Positions 1-16,549 of a DNA stretch of 64,000 nt are shown here, one piece after another (positions within the stretch are counted from its first letter, which is position 1; each line of letters starts with the position of its first letter). The translations under genes and the position numbers were made by a program. This stretch comes from Amphibalanus amphitrite (lineage: Eukaryota; Arthropoda; Thecostraca; Balanomorpha; Balanidae): NCBI RefSeq assembly GCF_019059575.1, contig NW_024881569.1:124001-188000 (forward strand), given 5' to 3'. The notes under the pieces are model-generated. The model did not search any database. It saw nothing but the letters and a program-made list of their open reading frames with translations, and was not told the DNA's origin.

Positions 1-2350
1 TTGTACATTGACTTCAAAAGGTGATCTATGCTGGGTTGAATCTGCAGTTTCCGATGTTTTTTCCCTGTCGGTCCGGCGGGAGCAGATGGTGGTCCCCTCA
101 GATCGATGGTTACCGACCGATAGTGAGTGTAATAAAGTACCAGGCGGGCAGCTGGTCCAGCTTGGCCCACCGCCGGACGATTTTCCGACAGATTTACCGA
201 GTGTGTGCGACCCGTCCCTTTGTACAGACTCGGTCGAGACAGGGTATCGGGGCCGCGCAGAGGTCCCGGAGGCACGCGCAGCCTGGTTACTTGACCGGCA
301 GCTGCAGTGGGAGCCGAATTGATGACGGGACGGCAGTGGTAATTGCTCAGAGGGTTGAATACTATTAGATGGTGGCGTTCTGCTAATGCCACCTATGCAG
401 TCGTAGACCTGCGATTTAATAACGACAAATCTGAGCTGGCGTGCAGTCTCTGGGATTATATGGCAGGTGGTACGATGTGAAAAGGCTATTGGTATAAGTG
501 AATTCACGATTGTCAGCTCATAATTTCATTGCCAGTAGCATGGGATTAGTCAATTCAGAATCAGTCCTACACAAACAAAATACCCATCACAAAACACTAT
601 CATTTTGTCCGCGCATTCTAAGAAAAACTTCATGTAAGATTACCTAATTTTAGGAGCCGATTTCATTTCAATCGATATTATACATGCGTGACTAGCATTC
701 GCGCAGTATTTGGGGATAAAGTCAAAATTGAAATATTGGCCAGGCTTGGAACTGTCAGCCATAATTTTTAGAGGAGAGTCCGAATGCCCCAGCGACCGCA
801 CCGCGGTCCCATGGAATGGGTCCCTGCACGTCCGGCGCTGATCGTTCCCACAGCATGGTCCCATCGACCAAAATAACCAGCCACGCGCCACGGGTGCGTA
901 GCGCCCAGATTGCGGCCACGGACCTAAATGTGGTACCTCAGTTCACCCCTTTGCCATAGGGAAATTGTGCTAAATTTACATAAAAGACACTGCAGTGACA
1001 TTGCAGTGACCATCTGCACAGCCACCTTCACGCTCAAAATAATCGTCTGTTCAAGCTCTACATGAATCAGCCATTGAAAACAAATTTAAATGATATTTAA
1101 CTGCGGTACCGGGGGCTCAAAGAAAAATTTCAGCCTCGGTTTAACCTTCGATCAGCATCATTTTCTAGCCAAGCTCGGGTTTGACTGTCCCTGCGTCGAA
1201 CGTTCATGGCCACATACCCTCACCTTCACGCTTCATTGAAAGCCTATTAAATTCTCTTTCGATTGGTATGTATTTGGACGACCTACGACAAAAAATAGGT
1301 GCGGTACTTTGGCAAAAGGCAAAGAGAAGTTCCAGTGAAATGTGGCGCAATGGCGTGGGTTCAAATCTAGGTAGGGCCATCTAATTTCCGCCGTAACGTG
1401 TAATGACCGCTAACGGCGTCAACCGCTTCTGCTGTTATTATCTCGAGAACGGGTGGTCATAGCGCGACGCACGAGGCAGCAATCGAAGGGTCTAAACGAG
1501 GAGCATCTATGCCATATCAACTTTCTCTCATAAGGTCACGAGGGGTCAGGTCAGGTCATGGTTAGGTCAACGTTCAAAGTTGCAGGTTTCCACTCTAGCT
1601 GCTGCTGAATTCCTTTCATAAGGAGTCATACGCTTCTAAGAGACCGAGCTGTGTGTATATGTAACGGCGATGTGTACTGTGCACCAGGTGTTGCATTGAT
1701 GCACGGGAGTTCGGCGTTATTGCACTTGCAATTGCATTGGTTATGAAAAATGACGTTTTTCGACGTTTCTGTAGTTCCTCAGTCCAATTCGAGGATGCTG
1801 GCTGAGTCCAATGGCAACATCCTCAGGGTGCTTTGCAATAGTTGGATGCTCAATTGCTTGCAACATTGCAAAATTTTGCAATATCGCTCAAAACTGGATT
1901 TCCACTAATTGGGAGTCGCCGTACTAGTTATTAATACATATTTTGCAATTATTTAGTTTCAGTTTGTACGATTGCATCATGTGCAAGGTCTTGCAATGTC
2001 CTTCAAATTTAAAATTCGACTAAATCTAAGAATTTGGATCGATTCGAACAAATCTCCCCGTCGTTGATGTGTTAAGACCGCTAGTATTTCACGCTAAATA
2101 AATTGACCAACTCAATCCAGTGTCATGTCATCCAGTGTCATGAACATCACAATGTCAGATACCGCTCCAAGCACTCACGTCCTCTCCCCCTCCCCACGCA
2201 CAAGGAAATCAGCGAGTATTGGGAACCTCAATAGTATATTTACAAACCAGGTAGGAACACACAGTTTGCTTACATGCATTGCAGGTGCAGTTTACTTGCA
2301 AACAGAGCAGATACAAATATGAGAAAACTAAACAAGCGGTTGCTAGTCAC
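1..2350. other. Intergenic, no gene recognised
   Basis: I see no supported gene. Open frames are short, many lack ATG, and none shows a domain. Around 1690-2000 the DNA is rich in TGCAAT/ATTGCA words (for example the near-palindromes around 1860-1890), which looks like simple sequence drift rather than a gene. A cluster of AGGTCA words at 1532-1570 is listed separately. Confidence 0.6.
1532..1570 (+). promoter_or_regulatory. Cluster of AGGTCA-type half-sites
   Basis: About 40 bases contain AGGTCA, GGGTCA, two overlapping GGTCAGGTCA words and a further AGGTCA, all in one orientation. AGGTCA is the half-site of nuclear receptors such as the ecdysone receptor partner or orphan receptors. No adjacent gene is recognised, so a regulatory role is only a possibility. 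The same words are abundant in the piggyBac-like MITEs at 33101 and 37721, so this may be a fragment of such a repeat. Confidence 0.25.
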
Positions 2351-2838
2351 ATCATGAATCGTAGAACTTCAACTTAGCATCGCGAGCGCCCTCCAGAACG
2401 CTCTTGACAACGATGTTGATGCGTAGACAAAAGACAAATCGAGCAACCAAACAATATACGGCAAATGGGCGTGCACATATTTCGTACATTACGCGTGCCT
2501 TATGAAATCGCATATCATTCCAGGCAAGGGTTAATACAGTTATTAAACTACAGTACAACACGAAGGTAAAAACATGCGGGTCTTCACCTAAAATCGAACA
2601 CCGGTTCACGATCAATCTCATCTCCTCAGCAGCACTGCACGCCTTGCATACTAAAGGTCCGACGTACTACTAGATACAGTTATTTACATACATTACAATA
2701 CAAACCACGAAACATCAGCGCTCTTGATGAACGCAGCACACATTACAATACACACAGTTAAATCACTGGCGTTTTCACCTAGGCCGAAACATCAGTTCAC
2801 ATCAGTCAGCACCGTTTTCTCCGCATCATTCCACACAC
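2351..2838. other. 3' flank of the transposase-like gene
   Basis: Sequence immediately downstream (minus strand) of the transposase-like reading frame. It contains a short imperfect direct repeat around ACATTACAATACA (about 2690 and 2740). I found no clear AATAAA signal on the minus strand close to the stop codon and no terminal inverted repeat marking a transposon end. Confidence 0.4.
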
Positions 2839-4590
2839 TCACACATACCACAATGATCTGTTCACCGCCTGAACGGCTTGCTGCATCTGGATGGCACCCG
2901 GCCTGGTGACGCTCCTCACCCTGACGTTTATGGCGTGGTTCAGCGCCTCCACTCGCTGCTGCTGGAACGCTCGTAGCGATCCAAAATGTTCGATCAGCAG
3001 TGGTATATGGCACATCATGTGCACATAGTTTGGAAGCTCGTCTGAGGCAAACGACTTCCGAAACTGCTTTGTGAAGGCCACTACCGATGCTTGCAGCTGC
3101 TCGAGGTTGGGTGCGTCGGAGTTGATGAGCTTCCACACCTGCTGGAACTTCTCCACGACAGCAATCACCCGATCTGCCCTAGACGGTGGCATCAGCGTGC
3201 GCAGCACTGCCTCTTTCAGGAAGACGGCTTCCATCATCTTCTCTCTCTTGGACTTATCCAGATTTGAAAATCTCAGCTTTCCGTTCTCATCGCGAAGATG
3301 GAACGCGCTTAACTTATGGTGCTGACACACGGCTAGGAATTCACCGATCTGTCGCTTATCCATAAAGTTACAGCAGCGCACGAACAGCTGATCAGTTACA
3401 CGTAAGTACAAGTGCAAAATGTCAATGATCACAAACTTATATCTCGTAATGTCCACAAGCGGCGGCTGCTTGTAACCCGGGTCACTGGGTCGCAGTGCAG
3501 GCAACGCGATCGAACCATCTGGTGCCTGACGGAACCTCGCCTGGCACTTCCCGTCCGCACAGCACGCACCCCACCTGCCCTTATTGCAGCTGCAATAAAT
3601 GCACACGTCTCTACCATTAGCACTCTTGTACCCTAGGTACAGCAGAATGGACTTCAAGTCCGCGCACAGATAGTACTCCACATTCACGTGGCGACCCCCT
3701 ACATCAATCACTGCATTGAGCTCACGCTCAATTTGCTCCCAGGCGCTCGAGTCTCTCACCAGCTCGTAGGTCTCTGCACCGGGGAGACTGATAACAGGCA
3801 CGATGTACTTGGAGCTTTGTGTATCCCTCTCGCACACCAGGGACAGCGAGAATGTCACTGCGCTAATGTTGCGCGACGGGTTATGTCCGTCCACTGACAC
3901 CTTCACACGGGCAGGCCCGTCGCACCGACATTTCGACAGGAGATTCTTCAGGAGCATGCCCACGTCGGTGGCATGCTCATTTAGAGTGTTCCTGGCCGTT
4001 GTCAGCTTTTTCTCGGATGGTTGGTTGGACAGCTTCAGTTGGCGGTACTTTCTGAGGCTGACTCCCGCCTGATCAAGCCTGGTGACGGTCTTCCTTGGAG
4101 ACTCCTTAGACACCAGAACATGCTCCTGTCCTGTCTTTTCCTTCAACTCTTTCAGCACCATGCTCTTCATCCTCCGGATGTTCCGTGGGCTTTTTCCTGG
4201 CGCTTTTGGCGGCTTACTCTTCTTCTTGGACTTCTTCTTGGATTGGCTGCTTTCCAGGCGGCGAATGTTCATTTGCAGGCAGTCCACAAACGCCTTGATC
4301 GATTCATCACCAACAAAGTACTGAACCTTGATGGGAGGCGCCTTTGCCACTTTTGCTTGCAGCTGCTCGACTTGTTTTGATCCCGCAGTAGCACGTTTTG
4401 TCAGCCTCCTAAGATACTGACAGATGGATTTCACATTCTGGATGTCTACCTTTGCTGATGCTGGAAGAGATGCTGCTACCTTTTCTTTTAAAAACTGCTC
4501 AATCGATGCCTCTTCTATCACAACATGTCGGCGTCTACCAACGTTCAAAAACTCAACGACCTCACCCAGCGGCACACCAAGCTGGAACAT
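2839..4590 (-). CDS. DDE-type transposase-like protein, main open frame (583 codons)
   Basis: This is the longest and most protein-like frame in the window. Counting from the ATG at 4590, a Lys/Ser-rich basic stretch at residues 117-142 could be a nuclear localisation signal. A candidate catalytic core follows. Asp234 lies in VSVDGHN after a predicted beta strand, Asp311 lies in YYLCADLKSILLYLGY, and Glu548 lies in FQQQRVEALNHAI near the C terminus. Between them are a Cys cluster (C330, C333, C335, C343, C344, C349), IIDILHLYLRVTD at 388-400, and H524/H528, which may bind zinc. The spacing D-D-(about 237)-E with an inserted zinc region is that of RNase-H-fold cut-and-paste transposases. From memory, the D-L-K, ILHLxLR and QQxxEALN blocks resemble uncharacterised multicopy proteins of cnidarians and other invertebrates; the superfamily name is uncertain. 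The frame continues in phase with the upstream frame at 4597-4880, separated by one TAG. Base composition is clearly more GC-rich than its flanks. No terminal inverted repeats were found, so it may be a transposon relic or a domesticated gene. Confidence 0.75.
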   Translation of the reverse strand: MFQLGVPLGEVVEFLNVGRRRHVVIEEASIEQFLKEKVAASLPASAKVDIQNVKSICQYLRRLTKRATAGSKQVEQLQAKVAKAPPIKVQYFVGDESIKAFVDCLQMNIRRLESSQSKKKSKKKSKPPKAPGKSPRNIRRMKSMVLKELKEKTGQEHVLVSKESPRKTVTRLDQAGVSLRKYRQLKLSNQPSEKKLTTARNTLNEHATDVGMLLKNLLSKCRCDGPARVKVSVDGHNPSRNISAVTFSLSLVCERDTQSSKYIVPVISLPGAETYELVRDSSAWEQIERELNAVIDVGGRHVNVEYYLCADLKSILLYLGYKSANGRDVCIYCSCNKGRWGACCADGKCQARFRQAPDGSIALPALRPSDPGYKQPPLVDITRYKFVIIDILHLYLRVTDQLFVRCCNFMDKRQIGEFLAVCQHHKLSAFHLRDENGKLRFSNLDKSKREKMMEAVFLKEAVLRTLMPPSRADRVIAVVEKFQQVWKLINSDAPNLEQLQASVVAFTKQFRKSFASDELPNYVHMMCHIPLLIEHFGSLRAFQQQRVEALNHAINVRVRSVTRPGAIQMQQAVQAVNRSLWYV

Positions 4591-4596
4591 CTTGAG

Positions 4597-4880
4597 CTAA
4601 ATGTTTAGGTCACGGCGCACGTGGATTTTTGCCGTCACCGTGTACAAGTCCACGCTAGGCTTCTTCCGCACACTCAGAGTCACTGACTCCGCAAACACGA
4701 CGAGGTTACCGTCTTTTACCGTGCACGAGTCCTTTATCAGGCCTTCAAACACAGCTTTGTGCTCCTTGAACAGGGCGACTTGCGGAGCAGTGCACACTTG
4801 CTGTACTGTGAAGTGGTCCCTCTTTGTGGTCTTTGCAGCGCGGGCAGCCAGCCTCCGGAGAATCGTCAGGTGCTCACCAC
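4597..4880 (-). CDS. Upstream exon of the transposase-like gene, ending at an in-frame TAG
   Basis: On the minus strand a pyrimidine-rich tract ending TTTTCCGCAG (acceptor AG at 4881-4882) precedes an open frame starting GGEHLTILRRLAARAAKTTK and ending VRRDLNI at a TAG (4597-4599). The frame beyond the acceptor stays open to 4959 but has no ATG at that point, which favours an internal exon over a start. The TAG is followed in the same frame by Leu-Lys-Met, the Met being the start of the 583-codon frame. The two frames therefore look like one coding region cut by a nonsense codon, or a gene with stop readthrough. No domain is recognised in this piece. An upstream first exon with the true start was not found. 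Confidence 0.5.
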
Positions 4881-5200
4881 CTGCGGAAAATAAATTTGCG
4901 TCAAGAACAAGTTGTTGTTCGATTATCACAAAAAGCCGACCAACTATACCAAACACCAAGGAAGAATGAAAATGATAACTGGGCTATGGTAGAAACTATG
5001 GCAATTCTGTAAAACTTGGACGAGCATTCACACAATTTTGAGCAGGAAAGTGTCCAGGGTGTTCAATATTTGGTAAATAGATATTGTAGTATTACAAATT
5101 TACTATATGTATGTGGGAGAGTATTCATGGAATTCAGGCAGCAGTTTACCCGATCTGGAAAAAAAAATGCTGCACCACGCAACATGTTGATTGTTGTATG

Positions 5201-6093
5201 CAGGGTTGTGCTCGACTCATGAGTCATGAGTCAAATTTGACTCGACTCTGACTCAAATGAGTCGAGTCGAGTTGAGTCAGCCGTAAAAATCAAGGCTTTG
5301 AGTCAGTGTCCCAAAATTTGCCGATCTGGGTGAGAACTGACACCCAAAACGGCCGCAATTTTCCCCTCCGATGCGAAACATTTGGAGCCAATTTTCCACT
5401 CCTAAAACAGCCCTGAAACGTTACTTTTAATATAAATTAATTAGCAGGATTATCACTCCCAATTCACATTAAATATCTAAGTTTGTCCCACGCTCACCTG
5501 CCGAGAAACATACCTACAATTCTTGACGCATGTACAATTCATGAGTAAGCATGTTAATGTCGGGTTTTTCACACCTGAATTTTGCACTCTCTTCATCATT
5601 TTGGAGGTTGAATTTTCCACTCTGACACCCAGGACCAAAATAAATTTTGGGACACTGATTTGAGTCGAGTCAGAGTCGAGTCACGCTGATGGTCATTAGA
5701 GTCAGAGTTGAGTCAACTGGATACTCTTTAGAGTCACTGATTCTGCCGAAGAGAAAACGCTAATATTTCAACTTTATCTGAAGCTTTATATGGAGAGAAC
5801 AAACCTCCAGCCACATTCGACCGCACCCCCACCCCCTCCCGGTCAACAACTTTTGGCGAAATTAGGCAAAATGTGATGAGTCATGAGTCATATTTGACTC
5901 AAATCCGACTCATTCTGACTCAAATGAGTTGAGTAAGAGTTGAGTCAGGCTGGGAAATTTGGAATTTGAGTTGAGTCAGATTTGAGGCAACCAATAAAAT
6001 TTCAGTGGTGAGTCAAGTCAGAGTTGAGTCACCTAGGTTATCAATGAGTCAGAGTCGAGTCAGCCCGAAAAATTTGAGCCGAGCACAACCCTG
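5201..6093. mobile_element. hAT-like non-autonomous element (MITE)
   Basis: The element begins CAGGGTTGTGCTCG and ends with the exact reverse complement, giving 14-bp terminal inverted repeats. The flanking octamers are GTTGTATG on the left (5193-5200) and GTTATATG on the right (6094-6101), a 7-of-8 match that fits the 8-bp target duplication of hAT transposons; the CAGGG start also fits hAT. The subterminal regions (5213-5280, 5660-5740, 5877-6075) are packed with degenerate GAGTC/GACTC words. No coding capacity is present. Its interior is interrupted by a second element at 5304-5657. Confidence 0.8.
5304..5657. mobile_element. Second hAT-like MITE nested in the first
   Basis: The 354-bp insert begins CAGTGTCCCAAAATTT and ends with its reverse complement. 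Flanking octamers are CTTTGAGT (5296-5303) and ATTTGAGT (5658-5665), again 7 of 8 identical, consistent with a hAT-type 8-bp target duplication. Removing it rejoins two GAGTC-rich stretches of the host MITE. The interior is AT-rich and non-coding. Confidence 0.7.
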
Positions 6094-8250
6094 GTTATAT
6101 GTGCCACAAATGAGGACCATATTGGCAATCAGCACCCTGCTGCTGTTCGGAGGGACCTTGTGATGGTCAAAAGGCCACTATTTAGTGAACTTGCAATGTT
6201 GCAAAACATTAACTTTTTGTTTATGTTTAAAACAGTTATATCTTTGAGACGTGGTGGGCTAAAATCAACAGGGCCTACGTCTCAAAATCTTAGGCCTGCG
6301 TCCCAAAATGGGACGCAGTAGGTAAGTAGATTGAAAAATAAAATATGCCCTGGTTGCAGCTTAGGTTAGGTTTGTTAAAGTGAGATTCAGCTTGGTTAGG
6401 TAAGGTGAGGCTATATACACTTACAAATAATCATTTAAGCATACTAGTCCACATTCAGCTATTGGTGACACATGCGTTACAGAAACTACGAAACTGCTGA
6501 GGCAAACTATGGATTAATTTGCTTTAAATTTGCAGCATTTGCCAGGTATGATCTAAATTTTACTGTGCTATATTTTCAACAAAGCTAAGATGATACAAAA
6601 AAACTAGGATTAATTTACCAATTCACATACAAATCCACATGAATTGACCACAGTCATCAAGATGGCACAAACATGGCGCACATTCAAGATAAGTTCTTAG
6701 GCTCTCTCTATCGCCTGGATAAAAATAGGCCCCGCCCATCCCAATCAGCTGCTGCATGACGAGTTGATGACGACAACCACTACTTACCAGCAACCAATCT
6801 AGGGATAGCGTACGTGACAGTAATGGTGCAGCGGTTGCAAAATATTACATTGTTATTCAAACGGTTTTTGCTATTAGGGCCTTGTTAGATGAGGATGAGG
6901 TTAGATTAGATGAGGTGTTGATGAAGGCAGGTATTTTTTAAAAATATTTTTTTGACAATTTTTTGCCCTTGTTTTACTTAATAGCTGAACCCGGGACCAC
7001 CTGAAGTCTAAACCTTATTTTATATAACATGTCAATGCTGATGCTGTCTTGAAATCAAAATGTGAAATTTAGACAATGGTAATAGGAATAATGAATAGCA
7101 ATTTCACCAACAACATTTTAATCTCTAGGAAGTGCAATTAAAATTGAAATCACTGTCTGCCACACTGCTCCATCCTGGTCATGCAACCAACGTTCATGGG
7201 TGGTGTTTCACGGCAGAGCACGCACTGCAGTGCTCAGCACTGCAGTGCGCTGCGTGTGTCAGAGCATTGGGTTTCCATGGCAGTGTCAACAAACTTCACT
7301 GTGACGCTAAGCTATGACAGCATCCCAGAACGCTAGCACGCTGCGGTACCAGCACCAGCAGCATGCTAGCAGTATTTGAACTCAAACCTCTGTTCTTGGT
7401 ACGGTTTTTCAGAACCTCTCACTCTGTTCCAAACGCGATTGATCATAAACTAAGAGGTCACATGCAACGTCATTTGAGTGATGCTATGGTATGCCGTAGC
7501 TACCAGTGCACACAGTGTCTGGATGGTGAAACAGGGCCATTATTAATCACATTTGCTTTGCTTTGTTTCAGCAGAAACCTGTCTGCACATGGGAGGAGCG
7601 CAACAAAAGCCCATCAAGTTCATGCATGGCAGTGGATCTCAACAGGAGAAAACCAGAAAGAACATGGATGCTTGTAGATTGCAGTTGTACACTGCTGTTA
7701 TCACCTGATGTGCGTGGCTGGCATTGCTCCTGGCAAGAACCACCTGCAAGTGATGAGATGGTGCCTCAGTCGTTGAGTGTGCTGCAGTGTGAGAGGCGCC
7801 CTGATCTCTACTTTGTGATGGGTTTCCATTGGAGGTTCAACTGAGAAGTGAGAACTGACTGTGACCATGCTTGAGCATGCCAGTGGAGCTTTACATGCTT
7901 AGGGCAGCTTTTGAACAGATGCTGACCATGGCATGTCCCATCCAGTTATCACGTGCACAGAATGGTGGGGGGGAGGGCAACTCTGGGCTCTTGAGTCAGC
8001 CCTACTGCACAGGGGGTACAGATGGCCGCTTACGTTTGGTGTGTCCTGCACTGCATTATCAAGCCCAGTCTGCGCCACAGGCAATGGGTCGGGCTGCACT
8101 ATGTTAAAGGCAGACTATCTTGCAAAGGAGGCTGGCATCCTCTCCCATAATGACACACCAATTGGCAATCATCGCTGCGATGATCACGAGGGTGTCCGCT
8201 TATCTAACATGGTGAGGTGGAGAGCCAGTTCAAGCTGGCCTGAGGGATGG
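6094..8250. other. Intergenic, no gene recognised
   Basis: No supported gene. Two compact palindromes stand out: CTGCGTCCCA/TGGGACGCAG with a 3-base loop at 6296-6318, and two copies of the self-complementary GCACTGCAGTGC at 7222-7233 and 7237-7248. Open frames at 7363-7844 and 7871-8265 are unrelated to any family I know. Confidence 0.55.
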
Positions 8251-8800
8251 TTTTACTTCATCTGAGGCCCCCTTTCCCCGCCTGCCAGGTCCGGTCAAAC
8301 GACCGCTTCACAGTGAACGACTTGCAGTGGATGCCGTCCCACAGCGCAACGAGCTCGCCGACCAGAGGCGGCGGCCAAGAGGCGGCCGCGCTCCCCCAGT
8401 CGACGGTCCCGGTGGACGTCGGCAACGCCCACCGCGCGACCATCAGATCGGCTCGCGACAGCGCCGTCGCCGACTGACCGCATGACTGGTATCTGTTCTT
8501 GATGTGGGACCGACTGCCACCGCCGGTCGCGGAAGGGCATCGCTCATCGGCCATCGACGTCCGCCAGCTTCGCGTGGGTCACTGTTCGGGCTGCCACCAA
8601 TACACCGAATCGGATGGAACCCTGTCGGCGAATGCCGGCGGTGCCCCGACATCGACTGCGCGGCGGCCAGTGCATCGCGTGCCGGGAGGAGGCTGGCACC
8701 CCCGATCGGTCATTGGTCACAAACCGTGTCCCAGCTCATGACTGCATCCAGCGCAGCTCTGTGAGATGTTCTGCAGCTGCTGCAGTCTGCCGCGTGTGTT
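8251..8800. other. CpG-rich island, no gene recognised
   Basis: A block of high GC and many CpG dinucleotides between AT-rich flanks. Overlapping open frames on both strands are what high GC produces and none has a recognisable domain. It could be a promoter-type CpG cluster or an exon remnant; nothing decides. Confidence 0.4.
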
Positions 8801-10777
8801 GAAAGAAGAATGAACATGAGAAAACCTCAAAACTTTATGCCTATTCGTAATTGACCAGTATTGGAATAAGTTTGGATTTTGAGAATTTGTGTCCCTGTGC
8901 TTGTGCCTGTGTGGAAAGGCATGCTTTACGGTGTACCATCTCAATGTCAAATCCCGGCTGCGCTGTGCGGATTTGTGCGGCTGCTGACAGGCCACCTGGG
9001 TGCCAACGTATGTGCGAATCCGCGAATACGTTGTGTTTCGTCAGTCAGTATCGTTCTGAAAATATTGACTAGGCTATATAATAGGCTATATAGCGTATGA
9101 CGGTTCAGCCCAGCAGTAATAACTGACCATTGATTGGGCGAATTTTGTGTGGTGGTTCGCTAATACATAACCTAAAGAGTGTTTTGCCGGAATCGTTTAG
9201 TAGCAGAACTGACCGGAATATAAGTAGAATGCAACGGTTTGAATCGTTAATTTGTTGAAACGATTGTTCTCTGAGACCACTGTGTAACTTTTGACCTGAG
9301 AATCACCAATTATAACGACAATGGGGAAGCAGTAGGCTGTACTGTAGAGTGTAGGCAGGCAACACTATATAGTTGGCACACTTACGAAAGCACACGACTT
9401 ACGCAGTGGACATCTGCATCATGCATGTTAAGGTTTACTGGGAAGAGTGAGAAATTAGTCAGAATATAACTGACTAAGGAAAATAGGCGATATTTCCTAT
9501 TGAGCTGGGGCGGAGAGGGGGAGGGGACGTGTGGTCAGCTATGCTAATAATTCATTCTCTTTATGCAGCTGTGTAAAAGGGCGTCCGTTTTTGGGTGAGA
9601 CCTTCCCCATCGGCCATTTCCAAGTTAAATCGTGGTGGAGAGTCTGGAGACCTCAGCCTCGGTAGTCGGTACCCTGCGCGCTGCGCCACCTTGCGAAACA
9701 TAAAGCAGCAGTCCTGACATCTACAGGCGTGACTTTTCATGAAAGCGCGGATGTGTTCGCGCTTATGCGAAGAAAGTTCTTCCGAGTATGGTTGATAATG
9801 AGATTAATTGTTGTCATTTATTTATTAATTCATTGGCAAAAGTACCCTAATAAATCGGTAAAATAGCTTGAACTGTATCGTATTTCCTTCGGAAAAAATG
9901 ACGAACTCATCCTAAGACATCCAGATTATTGGATGCGTTCGTCAGTTGTAAGTAGTTCAAGTTTTTGGGAAAATTTGCTTGTGGAAAATCATAATATTTC
10001 AAAGATATGCCTATTTTCGAATAATTTATGCATTTATCTGCATTGAAAAATGATTGTAAAGCAAAAGTGCAAAAGATTATTGTCAACTTATTTTCTCAAA
10101 TCACGATTTACGAACGCACAAAACTCCAGCTTTTAATTTAGTGCGTGTGCGAATTGCGGTCAAGAAAAAATATTTAAACTGTCTATATTCCTCTTAAAAC
10201 AATGAAGGATGAATGAAGAAAACGCTGTTTTGAACAATTGTATATTTATTTTTTCTTAATTAAGCAAAAGTACAAAATTTTCAACTATTATTACATTTGC
10301 TCTCACAAAAACCATCACTTTTTAGCATGACGTCATGTCAGCCAAATTTACTAGCGCCATCTCTGGAGAGCATCTTTCGAAACCTCCAGACGATAGAGAG
10401 AGCCAGTTCTTACCGATATGGAGAACTCGCAGACTGTGCTTCGCCCGACTTTTTCCCATTTCAGACTCGAAGAACCGTAGTTCAGGTAGCTACGATACTG
10501 TATAATAGCCTGAATAAGCGCAATATCACAACGACGATCAGATAAATGCCTCTAACACCAACGGGAATCCGGAATGGCGCACGCAAGGCCCGGCGCACGC
10601 CGGGTTGCGTTTATAGAGGAGCAAAATAATAAAATATTAAATAAGAAATGTACAATATGTATTAACATAATTGTTATTTGTATTTTTAAAATTTTCTAAG
10701 CAAATATTTTAATCTTATTTTCTATTAACAAAGCCTTTTTTAAGAAAAAAAATGTAATTTCACCACTAGCACTCTCC
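8801..10777. other. AT-rich intergenic, no gene recognised
   Basis: AT-rich DNA with short frames only. A TATATAATAGGCTATATAG stretch near 9073-9091 is a local duplication. I see no gene, RNA or element boundary here. Confidence 0.5.
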
Positions 10778-10818
10778 AATAACGGAACGGGCCGGTCGGC
10801 CTCGGACGTTCCGTTATT
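10778..10818. repeat. Short perfect inverted repeat
   Basis: AATAACGGAACG at 10778-10789 is followed after 17 GC-rich bases by its exact complement CGTTCCGTTATT at 10807-10818. It sits at the sharp border between AT-rich DNA and a CpG-rich block. It may be a hairpin or the trace of a small element. Confidence 0.5.
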
Positions 10819-16013
<5,195 letters not shown>

Positions 16014-16064
16014 GCGAACGGTTGCTGACTCAACTGTGCCACAGATGAGTCAGCAACCGTTTGC
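16014..16064. promoter_or_regulatory. Hairpin carrying two inverted Maf/AP-1-like sites
   Basis: The left arm GCGAACGGTTGCTGACTCA (16014-16032) and the right arm TGAGTCAGCAACCGTTTGC (16046-16064) are complementary at 18 of 19 positions, with a 13-base loop. Each arm holds TGCTGACTCA, which contains a TGACTCA AP-1 site and the half-site of a Maf recognition element. It could be a regulatory palindrome or the end of a small element. There is no recognised neighbour gene. Confidence 0.4.
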
Positions 16065-16365
16065 AACCGTTTGTCACCGGACAATCTAACTTTGATATTG
16101 TCAAATAAGCTGCCGAGGGACTATGTAGATCAAGCTGGCACAGGAGCAGCGGGTTTTAATTTGGTGTTCGTTTTATGGCTTAATAACTTTATGACTGGGG
16201 TCAATATCCATAAATGCTAACCCAATAGCATGGCGCTCAAACTTCGAAACAACTGGCTCCAATTTCCAGAAGTTAGTTCCTTAGGCATTGTGAAGCATTA
16301 AACCGGCGTGATGATTTTCGACATTTACGAACCTAGTGCAGCAACAGCTAAATTGTAGGCTCTAA

Positions 16366-16549
16366 AGGCTGAAACAGACTCTTTCCGCGTTCAGGAAATC
16401 GCATGCGAGAGCCTATTCAAATACATTGTAATTCTTCTCGCATCAATCGCTTGCGGGAGGTGCGTGCGATTGATGCGAGCGTGCTTCCATGTATTTGAAT
16501 AGGCTCTCGGATGCGATTTCCTGACTGCGGAAAGAGTCTGTTTCAGGCT
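16366..16549. mobile_element. Foldback element or long hairpin, about 184 bp
   Basis: The left arm from about 16366 (GCTGAAACAGACTCTTTCCG) is mirrored by a complementary right arm ending GAGTCTGTTTCAGGCTT. Pairing extends inward through the segment around AGAGCCTATTCAAATACAT and again through CGCATCAATCGC/GCGATTGATGCG, leaving a small loop near 16455-16468. The arms are imperfect (small bulges), as in MITEs or long hairpin RNAs. No clear target duplication is visible. Confidence 0.7.

Noticed and set aside
9600-9720. Minus-strand GGTGGCGCAGCGCGC resembling a tRNA A box
   Set aside because: No proper B box follows at the right distance and no acceptor stem forms.
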